A DNA stretch of 64,000 nucleotides from NCBI RefSeq assembly GCF_000383595.1, contig NZ_KB911581.1, positions 1,951,342 through 2,015,341 on the forward strand, written 5' to 3'. This document shows positions 16,020 to 26,702 of this stretch, piece after piece. Position 1 is the stretch's first letter. Each line of letters begins with the position of its first letter. A program made the position numbers and the translations under genes. Under the pieces are notes generated by a model. The model was not told the origin of the DNA. It worked only from the letters and a program-made list of their open reading frames with translations, and did not search any database. This DNA is from Streptomyces bottropensis ATCC 25435. GTDB taxonomy: Bacteria; Actinomycetota; Actinomycetes; Streptomycetales; Streptomycetaceae.

Positions 16020-18977
16020 TCAGTCCGGCGCCCCCGTCCCCGCCCTCGTCCCCTCCGCCGCCACGATCAACCGCTCCGCCTCCGCCCGCCGGGCCCCCGC
16101 CGTCTCGTCCTCACGATCACCGAACGCCGCCGACACCCCCCGCGCCCGCTCCACGGCCGCCTCCGAGCGCCCCAGATCGACCTCCAGCCACCCCGCCGCG
16201 AGCTCGGCCGCGGTCCGCGCGTCGAGGAACTCCCCGCCCAGGGAGCCGTACACCGCCACCGCCCGCTCGACGAACCCGAGCGCCTCCTCGAACACCGGCC
16301 CGAAGGAGACGAGTTCCGCGTCCTCGGCCACGGATCGGGCCAGCAGATCGCCGAACTGCCGGTACGTCTCGCCCAGTTCCGCGACGATCCGCCGCCGGTT
16401 CTCCTCACCGCTCACGTCGGACAGCGCCGCCTCGCAGCCCACCACCGCGTCGCCCATCAGCTCCCGCGCCTCCTCCGGGGCGGAGCCCACCGCACCCTCG
16501 CGGCTCTCCCGCGCCGCGTACCAGGCCCGCGCCCGCAGCGCCCGGACGTACCCGTGTACGTTCCCCAGCTCGCCCCAGAGGTCGACGGCACGGGCGTACG
16601 CCCGGTCGGCCTCGGCGGGCAGCCCCGCGCGCGCGAGCGCTTCCGCCGCGAGGTGCGCGAGCATGGCGTGGTCGCGCTGCTCGGGCCAGTGCCGGGCGAT
16701 GTCGGCGGCCCGCAGCCAGCGCTCGGCGGCCTCGCGGTGCTCACCCAGCTCCGTGTGGCAGTCGCCGAGCCACCACAGGGTCTGGGCGAGGGCCCCGTCC
16801 CCGTGCGTCTCGGCGGTGAGATCCGCCAGGGCCGACTCCAGTACCTCGGCCGCCTCCGCCCACCGCCCCAGCCGCAGCAGGAACCCGCCGAGCAGATGGC
16901 GGGCCCAGGCGCCGAGCGTCGGCCCCTCGCCCGCCTCGTCGGCCCAGTGCGCCGCCTCCAGGGCGTGCGCGAAGGCCGGCTCCACCCGCTCGCCGGCGCC
17001 GAGCAGTTCGGCCAGCTGGAGATGCAGCTGGGCGTGGCCCACCGGCTCCAGGTCCGACCCGCCGTGCTCCAGCGCCGCCAGCGCCGCCCGTTCGGCCGTC
17101 TCCAGGTCCCCGAGCTGCTGCGCGACCCCGGCGAGCCGGGCCTCGTACTGGACCGCGAACCACGGGAGCCCGGCCGTCACGTAGCGCTCCGCGGCCTCCG
17201 CGAACAGGTCGGCTGCCGCCGCCGTGTCCCCGGCGCGCACGGCCAGCTCGCCGAACATCGCCCGCGCCTCCGCGGCCCGCGAGGCCAGCCGTATGTCCTC
17301 CGCGCGGCGCGGCTCGACGAAGTCCGCCAGCTCGCGCACCGCGGCCTCGGCAGCAGGGACCGCGTCGGCGTCCTCGGTCTCGTGCATCCGCTGCACGAGT
17401 ATCCGGGCGCGCCCCACCAGCACGGACGCCGTCTGCCGGACACCCGTCCCGCCGTCCGCCCAGAGGGCGAGGATCTTCTCGTACGGCTCGGAGACCAACT
17501 CCAGGGCGGCGTCCGGGTGGCCCGTCAGCGCGTGCACGTTCGCTCCGCGCGCCCGTGCCGCCCACGCCTCGCCCGGGTCCCCGGCCTCCTCGTACAGTTC
17601 GGCCGCCCGCTCGAAGAGAGCGCGGCCCCGCGGGCCGAGGCCGATCGCCTCGTGGTCGGTCATCTCGGCCCGGTCGAAGGCGCCCAGCTCCATGCCCTCG
17701 GCCTCGGCGGCCCGCGCCACGGTCGCCCAGGCGGCGACGGAACCGGGGTGCAGGGACTCGGAGAGCCGCCGTGCCTCCGTGAGGAGAGCGGGCAGGTCGT
17801 CCTCCGGCACGGCGGCGGTGTCCGTCCGCTCCTCCGCGGCCGGCTGCCGGGGCGCCGGCACCGGGACCACGGGCCGCGCCGAGCGCACGCCCAGCGGCAG
17901 CCGGTCCAGCAGCGGCGCCCGGTCCATCCGCTCCCGGACCCGGCCGCTGACGTACGCCGTGCCGTTGCGCTCGTCGAAGCGAGCGGCCAGGGAAAGGGCC
18001 TCCTCGCGCGCGTGGGCGGCCAGTTCGCGGGCGGTCCAGGTGCGTCCGGCGGGACCGGGGACCGTCTGATTGGCGAACCCGCGGGCGGACAGGCGGCCCA
18101 TGAGCAGGGCCACCACGCTCATGAAGTCCAGTTTGCTGCGCGGGTCGCCGGAGTCCGTGAAGTACGCCGGACGCTCCGCCAGCAGCTCAAGACCACGCGC
18201 CTCGTTGCCGGTCAGGGCGCAGAACTCCACGTGGTCCGCGTACGCGCCCCGCATGCTCTCCATGGCCCGCACCAGCCGGAAACCGCGCAGATGGTGAGCC
18301 CGGGCCTCGTCGTGGCGCCCCAGCCGAAGCAGCGGCACCAGGGAGGACGCCAGGACGGTGTGCGGCTCGTGGGCGCACGTGTACTCGCCCTCCAGCACCG
18401 GTGCCCACAGCCGAAGCGCCTCGGCGTCCTCGCGCCGCCGGGCCAGCCACCAGCCCTGGCCGTGCAGCTCGCACGCGTGACAGTCGGCCATCGCGTCCCG
18501 GTCGGCGGCCAGCCACGCCCCGTACGCCCGCTCGGCCCGCGCCAGGTCGCCGACGTGCGCGGCCACGCTGAACTCGGCGCTGCGCACGGCCCGTTCCGAG
18601 TGCCCGGCGAGCCGGTAGCGGTGCTCCATCTCGCCGAGCCACTTCTCGATGGAGGCGAGCGGGACGTGCGGCTGGTTCAGCATGCCGGCCGACATCCACT
18701 TGAACACCCAGTGCAGGGAGTGGACCTCGTACTCGTCGAAGTCCTCCGGGCGCTCGTCCCACATGCGCAGCAGGCGCGCGAAGGGGACGAACATCTTGTC
18801 CTTCTCGGAGCTGTAGTTGTAGACCTTCAGCTGGTGCCCGAGCGCCTCGATCACGGCGAGCGGCTCCTTCAGCCTCTCCGCCTCCGCGAGCAGCACCTCC
18901 GCGCGCGCGTTGCGCGCGGGGCCCTCCGGCTGCTCGTAGTTCTCCGCCATGGCCCGGCGCAGCTCGTCGAAGTCCAT
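16020..18977 (-). CDS. Large tetratricopeptide-repeat protein, partner of HSP90
   Basis: 985 residues from ATG 18977 (MDFDELRRAMAENYEQPEG); a longer frame runs upstream into the HSP90 gene and was rejected. It is almost entirely helical TPR-like repeats. Clear examples are AWAARARGANVHALTGHPD, AERYVTAGLPWFAVQYEARL and LLGGFLLRLGRWAEAAEVLE. A Pro-rich break near residue 385-410 separates two solenoids. There is no signal peptide, membrane segment or enzymatic motif. It starts eight bases after the HSP90 stop, so the two are made together. A co-chaperone or client-selector role is inferred from that pairing. Confidence 0.8.
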   Translation of the reverse strand: MDFDELRRAMAENYEQPEGPARNARAEVLLAEAERLKEPLAVIEALGHQLKVYNYSSEKDKMFVPFARLLRMWDERPEDFDEYEVHSLHWVFKWMSAGMLNQPHVPLASIEKWLGEMEHRYRLAGHSERAVRSAEFSVAAHVGDLARAERAYGAWLAADRDAMADCHACELHGQGWWLARRREDAEALRLWAPVLEGEYTCAHEPHTVLASSLVPLLRLGRHDEARAHHLRGFRLVRAMESMRGAYADHVEFCALTGNEARGLELLAERPAYFTDSGDPRSKLDFMSVVALLMGRLSARGFANQTVPGPAGRTWTARELAAHAREEALSLAARFDERNGTAYVSGRVRERMDRAPLLDRLPLGVRSARPVVPVPAPRQPAAEERTDTAAVPEDDLPALLTEARRLSESLHPGSVAAWATVARAAEAEGMELGAFDRAEMTDHEAIGLGPRGRALFERAAELYEEAGDPGEAWAARARGANVHALTGHPDAALELVSEPYEKILALWADGGTGVRQTASVLVGRARILVQRMHETEDADAVPAAEAAVRELADFVEPRRAEDIRLASRAAEARAMFGELAVRAGDTAAAADLFAEAAERYVTAGLPWFAVQYEARLAGVAQQLGDLETAERAALAALEHGGSDLEPVGHAQLHLQLAELLGAGERVEPAFAHALEAAHWADEAGEGPTLGAWARHLLGGFLLRLGRWAEAAEVLESALADLTAETHGDGALAQTLWWLGDCHTELGEHREAAERWLRAADIARHWPEQRDHAMLAHLAAEALARAGLPAEADRAYARAVDLWGELGNVHGYVRALRARAWYAARESREGAVGSAPEEARELMGDAVVGCEAALSDVSGEENRRRIVAELGETYRQFGDLLARSVAEDAELVSFGPVFEEALGFVERAVAVYGSLGGEFLDARTAAELAAGWLEVDLGRSEAAVERARGVSAAFGDREDETAGARRAEAERLIVAAEGTRAGTGAPD

Positions 18978-18985
18978 GACGTCTC

Positions 18986-20839
18986 TCACGTGCGGCCGTC
19001 CCCCTCGGGGTGCGTGGCCCACTCCAGCAGGCCGATGAAGGCGCGGTTCAGCAGCGCCGAGTCCGCCGGCCGCAGCGGACGCTGTGCCATCAGCAGGGCC
19101 TGCCCGTACAGGGACTCGGTGGCCGTGCCGATCAGCTCCCGGTCGGACAGGGAACTGATCCGCCGGATCAGCGGGTTGAGATGGTTGAGCACCAGCCGCG
19201 CGCGCGGGGCGCTGCCCCGCAGCGAGCCGAGGATGCCCGCCCAGAGGTCGTCCGCCCGCTCCTCCGCCTCCGCGCGGGCCTGCTCGTGCCGGGCGGAGCG
19301 GTCGTCCAGGTGCAGTGCGGGCACCGACAGCGGGTGGAAGGCCCGCAGCACCACATCGCACCCCAGGGGGTCGAGCTTGGCCCGCGCGGCCGACAGGAAA
19401 CCCGCGAGAGCCAGTTCCACGTCCGGGTCCAGCGCGTCCAGGTGCGCCGTCACCGTCTCCGCGTCCAGCTCGGCGACCACCGTCCCCGGCCGCACCGACG
19501 GCAGCGCCTCGACCAGCTCGCTGTCGTACGTGTAACCGCCGTTGACGACCCCGACGCCCTGGGCGGACGCGATCGGCGCCACCTGGCGGTACTCCTCGAC
19601 CGTCCGCGTGAAGTGCACCACCGGATGCCGCTGCGCGAACTCCTCCAGGGACAGCCGCCCGTCCGTCGTCTCGAAGGGGAGCCACGGCAGCATCGTGCGC
19701 AGCATCTCCCTGTCGTGCCGCGCCAGGGACTTCACGCCCAGGTGGTGCACCGACAGGAAGGCCGCCAGCCGCTCCGGATCACCCGCGGCCAGTCCGCTCA
19801 GCCAGGAGCGGATCCGCTCGCCCAGCGCCTCCCGCACCGCCGCCAGCGTCTCGTCCTCGTACAGCGACTCGCGCGACGCCGTGGGCCGCAGACTGTCCGT
19901 GTCGAGCACGCACCGCACGAAGAACGCCCAGTCCGGCAAGAGCTGTTCGGCCCGCTCGGTGAGCAGCATGCCCTTCAGGTGCACCCGGTGGCTCGCCCGC
20001 TGGGCCGGACTGACGGCGGCCGGCAGGACGTACGCCACGCCCCGGATCCCGGCCAGCGGCACGTTCAGCTCTATGGAGTCCAGCGGGGTGAACCCGAACA
20101 GGTCGTGGCAGTGCCGGGCCAGGGCCACCCGCCGGGTGGCGGGGGAGGGGTACGCACGGTCCCAGGGAGCCGGCAGATCGGTGACCGCCTCGTCGCCCAC
20201 CCGGACGTCGTAGGGCAGCAGCGACCCGAAGTCCCGTGCCAGGGTCAGCACGCGCGCGGGGGCGAGCCATTCGGCGGCTCCGGGCCGCGCGACCAGGTGC
20301 ACGGTCGTGCCGGGCTCGGGACGCGCCTCGTCGGGCAGGGTCCGTACGGTGTACGAGCCGTCGTCCGCCGCCGTCCACTCCACCGGCGGCGCCTCCGGCG
20401 TGCGGGCGCTGCGGCTGACCACACGGATGCGCTCGGCGACCACGAAACACGCCAGCAGTCCGATGCCGAACTGCCCCAGGAAGTCCGAACGGACCTCCTG
20501 TATGCCGCCGTCGTCGCGCTTGGAACTGCGCCCGATCGTGGCGAGGAGGCTGTGCACATCGGCCTCGGTGAGCCCGATGCCCGAGTCCTCCACCCGCAGC
20601 GCGCCGCCCTCGGCGAACAGCCGCACGCGGGCGGGCGCGCCAGGCTGCTCGGCACGGCGGGCGGTGATCGCGTCCACGGCGTTCTGCAGCAGCTCGCGCA
20701 GGTAGACCTTCGGACTGGAATAGAGGTGGTGCGAGAGCAGATCCACCAGGCCGCGCAGATCGACCTGGAAGGTGTGAGGCGACGGGGACGCCGGAGGGGT
20801 CTGGGGTGCCTGGGATGACTGTGAGGTCATTGAATCCAT
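18986..20839 (-). CDS. HSP90-family ATPase (HtpG-like)
   Basis: 617 residues, full HtpG length. The GHKL ATPase domain has Glu49 and Asn53 in YLRELLQNAVDAI, Asp85-x-Gly87-x-Gly89 in VEDSGIGL, and GQFGIGLLACFVV at 122-134. The middle domain keeps the catalytic-loop Arg in TASRESLYED (about 322). The C-terminus retains the dimerisation segment NPLIRRISSLSD...LYGQALLMAQ. There is no MEEVD tail, so docking to the TPR partner would not use the eukaryotic clamp. Start is ATG 20839, or ATG 20830. Client proteins are unknown. Confidence 0.9.
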   Translation of the reverse strand: MDSMTSQSSQAPQTPPASPSPHTFQVDLRGLVDLLSHHLYSSPKVYLRELLQNAVDAITARRAEQPGAPARVRLFAEGGALRVEDSGIGLTEADVHSLLATIGRSSKRDDGGIQEVRSDFLGQFGIGLLACFVVAERIRVVSRSARTPEAPPVEWTAADDGSYTVRTLPDEARPEPGTTVHLVARPGAAEWLAPARVLTLARDFGSLLPYDVRVGDEAVTDLPAPWDRAYPSPATRRVALARHCHDLFGFTPLDSIELNVPLAGIRGVAYVLPAAVSPAQRASHRVHLKGMLLTERAEQLLPDWAFFVRCVLDTDSLRPTASRESLYEDETLAAVREALGERIRSWLSGLAAGDPERLAAFLSVHHLGVKSLARHDREMLRTMLPWLPFETTDGRLSLEEFAQRHPVVHFTRTVEEYRQVAPIASAQGVGVVNGGYTYDSELVEALPSVRPGTVVAELDAETVTAHLDALDPDVELALAGFLSAARAKLDPLGCDVVLRAFHPLSVPALHLDDRSARHEQARAEAEERADDLWAGILGSLRGSAPRARLVLNHLNPLIRRISSLSDRELIGTATESLYGQALLMAQRPLRPADSALLNRAFIGLLEWATHPEGDGRT

Positions 20840-21034
20840 CGTCGCAGCGCCGGTGGAGGGGATTCTGGCGACGGCGGCGGGGTCGGGCGGTCCCGGGAGA
20901 AGGTGACCGCGGACGGGAGGCGGTACGGACCCTGACTCGGCTGGGCCCGGGAGAGCGCCATCCTAGGCGCGAACGACCCGCCTGACCAGCGGATTTCAAG
21001 TACCTCTACGGGATTGTCAGTGGCGTGGTGTGCA

Positions 21035-23251
21035 ATGGATCTCGTGCCCGCGCTCGAAGAACCGCTCAAGAACTCGCTCGGCGCCGCCACCGCGAAGGTG
21101 ATGGCCGAGCACCTCGGCCTGCACACCGTCGGGGATCTGCTGCACCACTACCCCCGCAGGTACGAGGAGCGCGGCCAGCTCACCCACCTCGCCGACCTGC
21201 CCATGGACGAGCACGTCACGGTGGTCGCCCAGGTCGCCGACGCCCGCCTGCACACCTTCGCCTCCGCCAAGGCCCCCCGGGGCAAGGGCCAGCGCCTCGA
21301 AGTGACCATCACGGACGGCAGCGGCCGCCTCCAGCTCGTCTTCTTCGGACACGGCGTCCACAAGCCCCACAAGGACCTCCTCCCCGGCACCCGCGCCCTC
21401 TTCGCCGGCAAGGTCTCCGTCTTCAACCGCCGCCTCCAACTGGCCCACCCCGCCTACGAGCTGCTGCGCGGGGACGACGTCACCGAGACCGTCGACACCT
21501 GGGCCGGAGCCCTCATCCCGATCTACCCGGCCACCGCCAAACTGGAGTCCTGGAAGATCGCCAAGGCCGTCCAGACGGTCCTGCCGAGCGCCCAGGACGC
21601 CGTGGACCCGCTGCCCGAGTCGCTGCGGGAGGGCAGGGGCCTGGTCTCCCTGGCGGAGGCCCTCCTGAAGATCCACCGCCCCCACACCAAGGCGGACAGG
21701 GACAGCGCCCGCGACCGCCTCAAGTGGGACGAGGCCTTCGTCCTCCAGGTCGCCCTCGCCCGCCGCCGCCACGCCGACTCCCAACTCCCCGCCGTCGCCC
21801 GCCGCCCCGCCCCCGACGGCCTCCTCACCGCCTTCGACGCCCGCCTCCCCTTCACTCTCACCGACGGCCAGCGGAAGGTCTCCCGGGAGATCTTCGACGA
21901 CCTGGCCACCGAGCACCCGATGCACCGGCTGCTCCAGGGAGAGGTCGGTTCCGGCAAGACCATGGTGGCGCTGCGCGCCATGCTCGCCGTCGTCGACGCG
22001 GGCGGCCAGGCCGCGATGCTCGCGCCCACCGAGGTGCTCGCCCAGCAGCACCACCGGTCGGTGACCGAGATGATGGGCGAGCTGGCGCAAGGCGGCATGC
22101 TGGGCGGCGTCGAGCACGCCACCAAGGTGGTGCTGCTCACCGGCTCCATGGGAGCGGCCGCCCGCCGTCAGGCGCTGCTCGACCTGGTCACCGGCGAGGC
22201 CGGCATCGTCATCGGCACGCACGCCCTGATCGAGGACAAGGTGCAGTTCCACGACCTGGGCCTGGTCGTCGTGGACGAACAGCACCGCTTCGGTGTCGAG
22301 CAGCGCGACGCCCTGCGGGGCAAGGGCAAACAGCCGCCCCACCTCCTCGTGATGACGGCGACCCCCATCCCGCGCACGGTCGCGATGACCGTCTTCGGAG
22401 ATCTGGACACCTCGGTCCTCGACCAGCTCCCGGCCGGCCGCTCGCCCATCGCCAGCCATGTCGTCCCGGCCGCCGACAAACCGCACTTCCTCGCCCGCGC
22501 CTGGGAGCGCGTCCGCGAGGAGGTGGAGAACGGCCACCAGGCGTACGTCGTCTGCCCCCGCATCGGGGACGACATCGACGAACCCGCCGGTTCGAGGAAG
22601 GCCGGCGGGAAGTCCCCCGAGGACGAGGCGGACAGGCGCCCGCCGCTCGCCGTCCTCGATGTCGCCGACCAGCTCGCCAAGGGCCCGCTCCTGGGCCTGC
22701 GGGTCGAGGTCCTGCACGGCAGGATGCACCCCGACGACAAGGACGCGGTCATGCGCCGCTTCGCCGCCGGCGAGACCCATGTCCTGGTCGCCACCACGGT
22801 CATCGAGGTCGGCGTGAACGTCCCGAACGCCACCGCCATGGTGATCATGGACGCCGACCGTTTCGGCGTCTCCCAGCTCCACCAGCTGCGCGGCCGGGTG
22901 GGCCGTGGCTCCGCCGCCGGCCTCTGCCTCCTGGTCACCGAGATGCCCGAGGCGAGCCCGGCCCGCCAGCGCCTCGGCGCCGTCGCTTCCACCCTCGACG
23001 GCTTCGAACTCTCCCGCATCGACCTCGAACAGCGCCGCGAGGGCGATGTCCTCGGCCAGGCCCAGTCCGGCGCCCGCACCAGCCTGCGCATGCTGACCGT
23101 CATCGACGACGAGGAGATCATCGCGGAGGCCAGGGAGGAGGCGGCCGCGGTGGTGGCGGCCGACCCGGACCTGGAGCACCTCCCGGCGCTACGGACAGCC
23201 CTGGACGCCCTGCTGGACGAGGAGCGGGAGCAGTACCTGGACAAGGGCTGA
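21035..23251 (+). CDS. recG: ATP-dependent DNA helicase RecG
   Basis: 738 residues from ATG 21035 (MDLVPALEEPLKNSLG). RecG remodels stalled forks and D-loops. The N-terminal wedge/OB domain includes LLHHYPRRYEERG and VTITDGSGRLQLVFFG. Walker A is LLQGEVGSGKTMVAL, motif II is VVVDEQHRFGVEQR, motif III is MTATPIPRT, and QLRGRVGRG marks motif VI. It is slightly longer than usual because of a charged insert, AGGKSPEDEADRR. It is divergent from the HSP90 gene. Confidence 0.97.
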   Translation: MDLVPALEEPLKNSLGAATAKVMAEHLGLHTVGDLLHHYPRRYEERGQLTHLADLPMDEHVTVVAQVADARLHTFASAKAPRGKGQRLEVTITDGSGRLQLVFFGHGVHKPHKDLLPGTRALFAGKVSVFNRRLQLAHPAYELLRGDDVTETVDTWAGALIPIYPATAKLESWKIAKAVQTVLPSAQDAVDPLPESLREGRGLVSLAEALLKIHRPHTKADRDSARDRLKWDEAFVLQVALARRRHADSQLPAVARRPAPDGLLTAFDARLPFTLTDGQRKVSREIFDDLATEHPMHRLLQGEVGSGKTMVALRAMLAVVDAGGQAAMLAPTEVLAQQHHRSVTEMMGELAQGGMLGGVEHATKVVLLTGSMGAAARRQALLDLVTGEAGIVIGTHALIEDKVQFHDLGLVVVDEQHRFGVEQRDALRGKGKQPPHLLVMTATPIPRTVAMTVFGDLDTSVLDQLPAGRSPIASHVVPAADKPHFLARAWERVREEVENGHQAYVVCPRIGDDIDEPAGSRKAGGKSPEDEADRRPPLAVLDVADQLAKGPLLGLRVEVLHGRMHPDDKDAVMRRFAAGETHVLVATTVIEVGVNVPNATAMVIMDADRFGVSQLHQLRGRVGRGSAAGLCLLVTEMPEASPARQRLGAVASTLDGFELSRIDLEQRREGDVLGQAQSGARTSLRMLTVIDDEEIIAEAREEAAAVVAADPDLEHLPALRTALDALLDEEREQYLDKG

Positions 23252-23438
23252 GGGGCGGCCGCGGAGCCGCAGCCGAAAACGGTGCTGCCCGAGCGGACGC
23301 CACACCGGCAGTCCCGTTGCGCGCTCCTCCCGCACCCTCCGGACCGGCGGCGTTCACCGCCCCCGGGCACCCCACGCGCCCCCCACCCTCCGGCTGCCAG
23401 ACTGGACCCGTGACTCCGCCCTCGAACAAGGACCCACG

Positions 23439-24532
<1,094 letters not shown>

Positions 24533-24609
24533 GCGGACGAACCTCCCCCGCTGGCCGTACAGTCGACCCGACCGTCTCCAACACAGTCGTAGAGAGTGGC
24601 GAGCACACG

Positions 24610-25701
24610 GTGGACCACACGGTGGACGTGCAGAAGAAGCTCGACGAGATCGTCTCGGTGGTCTCCGGCGCCCGATCCATGCCCATGTCGGCCTCGTGCG
24701 TGGTCAACCGCGCCGAACTGCTCTCCCTGCTCGACGAACTGCGCGCGGCCCTGCCCGACTCCCTCGCCCAGGCGCGCGAGCTGATCGGCGACCGCGACCA
24801 CATGGTCGAGCGGGCCCGCCAGGAGGCCGAGCGGATCGTCGCCAACGCGCACGCCGAGCGCGGCTCCCTGATCTCCGACACCGAGGTCGCCCGCCGCTCC
24901 CAGAACGAGGCCGACCGCATCCTCGGCGAGGCCCGCCAGGAGGCCGAGGAGGTCCGCGCCGAGGCCGACGACTACGTCGACTCCAAGCTCGCCAACTTCG
25001 AGGTCGTCCTCACCAAGACCCTCGGTTCCGTGGGCCGCGGCCGCGAGAAGCTCCTCGGCACGGGCCCCGGCCTCGACGAGCGGGGCTACGCGGACGAGGA
25101 CGCCCCCGAGCGCAGTCAGGACCCCGAGACGCTGCGCAAGGACGCCGACGCCTACGTGGACGCCAAGCTCGGCGCCTTCGAGGCGGTCCTCGCCAAGACC
25201 CTGGAGGCCGTCGGCCGGGGCCGCCAGAAGCTCCACGGCCGGATCGCCTCCGACGACCTCGGTGCCCTCGCCCTGCACGACGACGGCACCTCCCCGCAGC
25301 TCACCAGCGACGCCGACTACCTGGCCAACCTCTCCGACACCTCCGCCCAGCAGTCCCGCCAGGTGCCGGAGCAGCAGTCGTACGGCGGGCAGCAGGACTC
25401 GTACCAGGCGACGGCGTACCAGCAGGATCCGTACGGCGGATACCAGCAGCAGTACGCCCAACCCCAGCAGGCCGCGGACCCCTACGGCTACCAGCAGGCC
25501 GATCCGTACGCGGCCGGCTACCCCCAGCAGCCCGCGTACGACCCGAACCAGGGGCACCAGGACCAGGGGCACCAGGACCAGGGGCACCAGGACCAGCAGG
25601 GGTACGCACAGCAGCAGACGAACGTGCTCGACGAGACCAGTCTCTTCGACACCACCATGATCACGGCCGAGCAGTTGCGCCGGTACGAACAGGGCCGCTG
25701 A
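24610..25701 (+). CDS. SepIVA-like coiled-coil protein (DivIVA-related), with duplicated C-terminal module
   Basis: 363 residues from GTG 24610; GTGs at 24622 and 24628 are alternatives. The N-terminus (LDEIVSVVSGARSMPMSASC) closely resembles mycobacterial SepIVA, also encoded beside DUF177 and rnc there. Residues 40-110 are a Glu/Arg/Ala coiled coil. DDYVDSKLANFEVVLTKTLG with SVGRGR, and DAYVDAKLGAFEAVLAKTLE with AVGRGR, are two copies of a module that I recall as single in SepIVA. The tail is Gln/Tyr/Pro-rich and disordered. By homology it acts in cell-wall or septal growth; no Streptomyces data are claimed. Confidence 0.8.
   Translation: MDHTVDVQKKLDEIVSVVSGARSMPMSASCVVNRAELLSLLDELRAALPDSLAQARELIGDRDHMVERARQEAERIVANAHAERGSLISDTEVARRSQNEADRILGEARQEAEEVRAEADDYVDSKLANFEVVLTKTLGSVGRGREKLLGTGPGLDERGYADEDAPERSQDPETLRKDADAYVDAKLGAFEAVLAKTLEAVGRGRQKLHGRIASDDLGALALHDDGTSPQLTSDADYLANLSDTSAQQSRQVPEQQSYGGQQDSYQATAYQQDPYGGYQQQYAQPQQAADPYGYQQADPYAAGYPQQPAYDPNQGHQDQGHQDQGHQDQQGYAQQQTNVLDETSLFDTTMITAEQLRRYEQGR
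25549..25593 (+). repeat. 15-bp tandem repeat, three perfect copies
   Basis: CAGGGGCACCAGGAC is repeated exactly three times in frame inside the SepIVA-like gene, encoding successive GHQDQ pentapeptides in its disordered tail. Perfect units of this kind expand and contract by slippage without shifting the frame. Confidence 0.95.
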
Positions 25702-25853
25702 CAGCGGATTGGGCCGATGGCGAAAGGTCCAGTATCCTGGATATTCGGTCGCGAGTGCGTTCATGCTGTCCGCAACAGACGCCCGCGATCGAGCGCTGCC
25801 CGGAACACCAGAGGTGGCGCTCCTCCTCCGCATCCCGAAGACCGAAAGCAGAA

Positions 25854-26507
25854 ATGGCTCTGAACGCCCGCCTCGACCACCGCAACCCCCTCGTGTTCGA
25901 CACGCACGAGCTGGGTCGGCGGCCCGGTGCGCAACAGCGCCTGACGCGCTCGGTCGACGCTCCGAAGGACCTCGGCCTCAAAGGGGTCGTCGGAGTGCCG
26001 GAAGGCGCCCCGGTGGAGCTCGAACTCCGTCTGGAGTCGGTCATGGAAGGGGTGCTTGTCACAGGCACCGCCCGTGCACTGGCCGAGGGGGAGTGCGTAA
26101 GGTGTCTGGAGCCGCTGGAGCTGGAGCTCGCAGCGGACTTCCAGGAGATGTTCTCGTACCCCGACGCCGATGAGCGGGGCCGCGTGATCGCGGAGCCCGA
26201 CACCGACGCCGAGGACGACGAGGACAGGCTCTTCCTCGAGGACGGCCTGTTCGACCTCGAACCCGTGCTGCGCGATGCGGTGGTGCTCGCACTGCCGATG
26301 CAGCCGGTGTGCCAGGACGACTGCCCCGGCCTGTGCTCCGAGTGCGGAGCGCGGCTGGCGGACGACCCGGACCACCACCACGACGCCGTCGACATCCGTT
26401 GGGCGGCACTGCAGGGACTCGCCGGTTCACTCGAAGATGGCGAGAAGGACGAGTTGAGCGGCGGCGCGCTTCCATCAGCGCACGTCGACGAGAAGCAGGA
26501 GAAGTAG
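25854..26507 (+). CDS. DUF177 (YceD-type) protein
   Basis: 217 residues from ATG 25854 ([20 protein letters not shown]). The family signature [20 protein letters not shown] and the C-terminal [19 protein letters not shown] supply cysteines for a probable zinc site. It ends two bases before rpmF, an arrangement conserved across bacteria. Homologues in plants and bacteria are linked to 23S rRNA processing, so a ribosome-assembly role with L32 and RNase III is likely. Confidence 0.92.
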   Translation: MALNARLDHRNPLVFDTHELGRRPGAQQRLTRSVDAPKDLGLKGVVGVPEGAPVELELRLESVMEGVLVTGTARALAEGECVRCLEPLELELAADFQEMFSYPDADERGRVIAEPDTDAEDDEDRLFLEDGLFDLEPVLRDAVVLALPMQPVCQDDCPGLCSECGARLADDPDHHHDAVDIRWAALQGLAGSLEDGEKDELSGGALPSAHVDEKQEK

Positions 26508-26509
26508 CC

Positions 26510-26683
26510 GTGGCTGTTCCGAAGCGGAAGATGTCGCGCAGCAACACGCGCCACCGCCGGTCGCAGTGGAAGGCTGCGGTCCCCACCCTGGTTGCGTGCG
26601 AGCGCTGCCACGAGCCCAAGCTGCAGCACATCGCGTGCCCGTCTTGCGGCACCTACAACAAGCGCCAGGTCCTCGAGGTCTGA
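26510..26683 (+). CDS. rpmF: 50S ribosomal protein L32
   Basis: 57 residues from GTG 26510. [20 protein letters not shown] is the bL32 N-terminus. CERC and CPSC form an intact zinc ribbon, so this is the C+ version. It lies between the DUF177 gene and rnc in one transcription unit. Confidence 0.97.
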   Translation: MAVPKRKMSRSNTRHRRSQWKAAVPTLVACERCHEPKLQHIACPSCGTYNKRQVLEV

Positions 26684-26702
26684 GCGGCTGGTGAGAGGCT
26701 CT

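Noticed and set aside
15927..19535. 1202-codon plus-strand frame opposite the TPR and HSP90 genes
   Set aside because: It is an antisense by-product of GC-rich third positions. The protein is Arg/Pro/His-rich with no domain, while the minus strand has clear TPR and GHKL motifs.
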